From: CAYTGR01 sp964437445 | GTDB taxonomy: Bacteria; Chloroflexota; Anaerolineae; B4-G1; SLSP01 | Direction of reading: 5' to 3' | Length of the DNA stretch: 41,758 bases | Assembly: GCA_964437445.1 (NCBI GenBank) | Contig: CAYTGR010000045.1 | Location: forward strand, 1-41,758 | Shown here: positions 39,936 through 41,758 of the stretch, one piece after another | Position numbering within the stretch: the first letter of the stretch is position 1 | How the letters are laid out: every line of letters starts with the position of its first letter | Translations under genes and position numbers: made by a program | The notes under the pieces: model-generated | The model's input: the letters and a program-made list of their open reading frames with translations, nothing else | Told to the model about the DNA's origin: nothing | The model's database searches: none

Positions 39936-39997
39936 CCCCCTAAAAAAGCAGAAATTTCCCCCAAATTGGTTAGGGGAAATCCCCCAATACCGGTATT
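39936..39997. promoter_or_regulatory. Cluster of palindromes upstream of xylF, candidate operators
   Basis: A perfect 12-bp palindrome AATACCGGTATT (39986-39997) adjoins GGGGA-N2-TCCCC (39973-39984). ATTTCCCC (39953-39960) and GGGGAAAT (39973-39980) form an inverted repeat with a 12-nt spacing, and a further CTCCCCCTAA lies at 39935-39944. They fall at about -63 to -124 relative to the proposed start, a usual position for NarL-class activators. Confidence 0.4.
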
Positions 39998-40034
39998 ATT
40001 AGCGATGGGGCCCAAGAATCTCCCCGGCAATCTA

Positions 40035-40718
40035 TCACGACTGCTCTTGCCCCGGTTCTTCTGGCAAAAAGATTTCATCTGAGCTTGAGAACTGACGGCG
40101 CAAGGCGTCCTCCCAATCGGCCGCCGTGTTAATGTTAGAAAAGGACTGGCCGGCCGGATCCCAGCAGGCGACGGCAGCTTCCTCCATGATCCGAACTCGG
40201 ACCGCCGGGTAAAAAGCGATCACTCGCCGTTCACCGCGCTGCAAAGCGGCCTCTGCGGCCGGCGCACAGACCGCCGGCCGGTAAAGTGCGTGGAGCGGCT
40301 CCAGTTCACCCCGCCAACGTGGCACCACCGCGTCTTCATCATCCCCCCCCAGCCGGCTCATCGCTTGCAGCAAAGCCGGGTTCAACCAGGGCATGTCGGC
40401 GGCTACCACAAAGGCCCATTCGCCCTGCGCCGCCGCCAAGCCCGCATGAACGCCGGCCAGCACGCCCTGACCGGGGAACCGATCCATCACCACCGGCACA
40501 CCCAGCGTCCCCAACGGTGTTGGATCAGACGCCACGATGAGCAGCTCATCCACCAGTGGGGCCAACCGTTCCAGCACCCAGGCAATCAGCGGCCGGCCTC
40601 CCAGCTCCAGAAAGCGCTTATCACGGCCCAGCCGGCGGCTCTGCCCCCCGGCCAGCACCACCCCCGTGTAGCGGATCGCGGAAGCGGCCCGATATTCTAA
40701 ATCCCAACCTGCGCCCAA
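40035..40718 (-). CDS. mobA: Molybdenum cofactor guanylyltransferase
   Basis: 227 residues. MobA links GMP to molybdopterin to make the bis-MGD cofactor of enzymes such as formate dehydrogenase. The nucleotide-binding motif TGVVLAGGQSRRLGRDK (about 18-34), MDRFPGQGVLAGVHAGL (about 80) and VVAADMPWL (about 103, the metal-binding Asp) are typical. The start is a TTG at 40718, decided by a very strong AAGGAGG 7 nt upstream; no ATG fits before the conserved motif. It is divergent from fdhD, with which it shares a role. The C-terminal tail from about 205 (SSSDEIFLPEEPGQEQS) is acidic and likely unstructured. Confidence 0.92.
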   Translation of the reverse strand: MGAGWDLEYRAASAIRYTGVVLAGGQSRRLGRDKRFLELGGRPLIAWVLERLAPLVDELLIVASDPTPLGTLGVPVVMDRFPGQGVLAGVHAGLAAAQGEWAFVVAADMPWLNPALLQAMSRLGGDDEDAVVPRWRGELEPLHALYRPAVCAPAAEAALQRGERRVIAFYPAVRVRIMEEAAVACWDPAGQSFSNINTAADWEDALRRQFSSSDEIFLPEEPGQEQS

Positions 40719-40759
40719 AGCTCAACCTCCTTGTCAACTTCAGCCCCACCACGCCATGC

Positions 40760-40787
40760 TTTATACCCTGCTTGCCCAAAAGCTCAA
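40760..40787 (-). promoter_or_regulatory. mobA promoter
   Basis: Minus strand: -35 TTGAGC (40787-40782), 16-bp spacer, -10 TATAAA (40765-40760). The leader would be about 35 nt. Confidence 0.55.
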
Positions 40788-40803
40788 ACGCTTCCCCTCT
40801 CCC

Positions 40804-40831
40804 TTGCCCCGCGCCTGCCCTGTGTTACAAT
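40804..40831 (+). promoter_or_regulatory. fdhD promoter
   Basis: -35 TTGCCC (40804-40809), 16-bp spacer, -10 TACAAT (40826-40831) preceded by TGT. It diverges from the mobA promoter with about 40 bp between the -10 boxes. Confidence 0.55.
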
Positions 40832-40886
40832 CAGGCCGCGCGCGGCATAGCCCGCCGATTCTGGTCCAACGGAAAGACGCTGTTTT

Positions 40887-41663
40887 ATGGAAGAACGCCT
40901 TGTCTATCAATGGACTGCCCAGGGACTGACACCCCGGCAGGTCCGGTTGCCGGCTGAGATCCAGCTCAGCCTGCACATCAACGGCCAGGAATGGATCGCG
41001 TTAGCCGCTTCCCCCCAGCAATTAGAGGCGCTGGTGATCGGTTTCCTGTACTACGCCAACCTGATTCAATCGCCGGCCGACATTGCGGCGTTGCACTTCA
41101 GCCAGGGCCCCTGTGCCGACGTCTGGCTGGCCCACGACCCCGGCCCGTTGCCCTCCCGCCAGCTGCTCACCTCCGGGTGCGGCGGTGGGACCGTGATGGG
41201 CGAGCTCTACCGGCCGGCGGCCCCCCTTCCCGCCGACTCGCCGCTCAATCCGGCTACGCTGCCGGCGATGATGCGCACCCTGCAGCAGCAGGCCACACTC
41301 TATCACCAAACGCATGGGATGCACAGCAGCGGACTTTTCACCCCCGCAGGAGCGCTCCTCCTGCTGGCCGAAGATATTGGCCGCCACAACACGCTGGACC
41401 GGCTGATGGGCCTGGCGCTTTTGCAGCAAGTGGCTACGGAGGGGCTCATCCTGTTGACCACGGGGCGCATCTCCTCCGAAATGCTGAGCAAAGCCGCCCG
41501 GATGGGAACGCCGGTCGTCGCCAGCCTGACGGCGGTTTCCTCACTGGCAGTCGCCTTAGCCGAGGAAGCCGGTATCACCGTGATCGGCTATCTGCGCGGC
41601 GAGCGGTGGCGTCTTTACACCCACCCGGAACGCTTGACTGCCGGCTCTGAAAACAAAAGTTGA
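40887..41663 (+). CDS. fdhD: Formate dehydrogenase accessory sulfurtransferase FdhD
   Basis: 258 residues. FdhD passes sulfur from a cysteine desulfurase to the bis-MGD cofactor of formate dehydrogenase. The central TSGCGGG motif (about 92-98) holds the conserved Cys; the C-x2-C pair of E. coli (CGRC) is replaced by a single Cys, as in several non-proteobacterial members. FTPAGALLLLAEDIGRHNTLDRLMG (about 150-175) is the second family hallmark. The ATG has no strong Shine-Dalgarno (GGAAAG about 14 nt upstream). It is paired with divergent mobA. No formate dehydrogenase gene lies in the window. Confidence 0.93.
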   Translation: MEERLVYQWTAQGLTPRQVRLPAEIQLSLHINGQEWIALAASPQQLEALVIGFLYYANLIQSPADIAALHFSQGPCADVWLAHDPGPLPSRQLLTSGCGGGTVMGELYRPAAPLPADSPLNPATLPAMMRTLQQQATLYHQTHGMHSSGLFTPAGALLLLAEDIGRHNTLDRLMGLALLQQVATEGLILLTTGRISSEMLSKAARMGTPVVASLTAVSSLAVALAEEAGITVIGYLRGERWRLYTHPERLTAGSENKS

Positions 41664-41707
41664 CTTCTGAAAGATAAGTGCCCTCCCCTGAAAATAGCGC
41701 TTGGCTT

Positions 41708-41756
41708 GTAGTGAGGCGCTTCAGCGCCGTTTTGCCGCGCTAAAGCGCGTCACTAC
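41708..41756. repeat. Y-shaped REP-like repeat, copy 3
   Basis: 49 bp with GTAGTG/CACTAC outer stem and two inner hairpins; one base differs from copy 1 (TTACTAC there, TCACTAC here). It follows fdhD by about 45 bp at the window end. Confidence 0.8.
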
Positions 41757-41758
41757 CA

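Overview
This window looks like a chromosomal segment of a GC-rich member of the Chloroflexota, probably Anaerolineae-like. That is an inference from several things: a MalT/LuxR-type giant regulator, small basic-translation genes next to a Tex protein, tandem sugar ABC genes beside hybrid kinases, a 75-residue protein of a type I remember from this phylum, and intergenic DNA full of short tandem and hairpin repeats. No rRNA, intact tRNA, transposase, CRISPR array or phage gene was seen.

Layout. 1-6,000 (+): GTPase HflX, 23S rRNA methyltransferase RlmE, a secreted polysaccharide deacetylase and a Rad50/SbcC-type ATPase. 6,000-13,600 (-): a Crp/Fnr regulator downstream of a DUF3307 membrane protein, with a promoter carrying a palindrome at about -41.5; then GlmS; then a Tex-DUF512 pair. 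14,100-17,860 (+): an alpha/alpha-toroid protein followed 6 bp later by a MalT-like regulator. 18,100-23,570 (+): an efflux-type cluster of a 75-aa protein, two MacB/LolD-like ATPases, a double FtsX-type permease and a lipoprotein membrane-fusion protein. 23,900-26,600 (+): an XRE regulator, a small membrane protein and a lipoprotein hydrolase. 26,630-28,355 (-): an AttH/CrtC-like protein, a degenerate tRNA-like sequence and a DUF3592-like protein. 28,600-39,640: a two-component/sugar-transport locus. 40,000-41,660: divergent mobA and fdhD for molybdenum enzyme maturation.

The most unusual region is 28,600-40,000. A xylose-type ABC system (binding protein, two-domain ATPase, permease) is followed on the same strand by a cytoplasmic protein that joins a CUT2-type ABC ATPase domain to a NarL-class histidine kinase. 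Its ABC domain keeps Walker A but has Asp for the catalytic Glu and Ser for the switch His. Tail to tail with it lie a hybrid kinase with a multi-pass ECF-S-like sensor and HPt, and a response regulator with a receiver-HTH-receiver order. This suggests a circuit in which the kinase senses the permease or nucleotide state directly, and two kinases feed one two-receiver regulator. The binding protein is itself an in-frame tandem duplication whose 824-bp core appears identical between copies while the edges differ.

A second theme is intergenic DNA: many short tandem arrays with different units but one common period of 7 bp, a Y-shaped hairpin repeat in three copies, and a terminal-inverted-repeat element in two copies.
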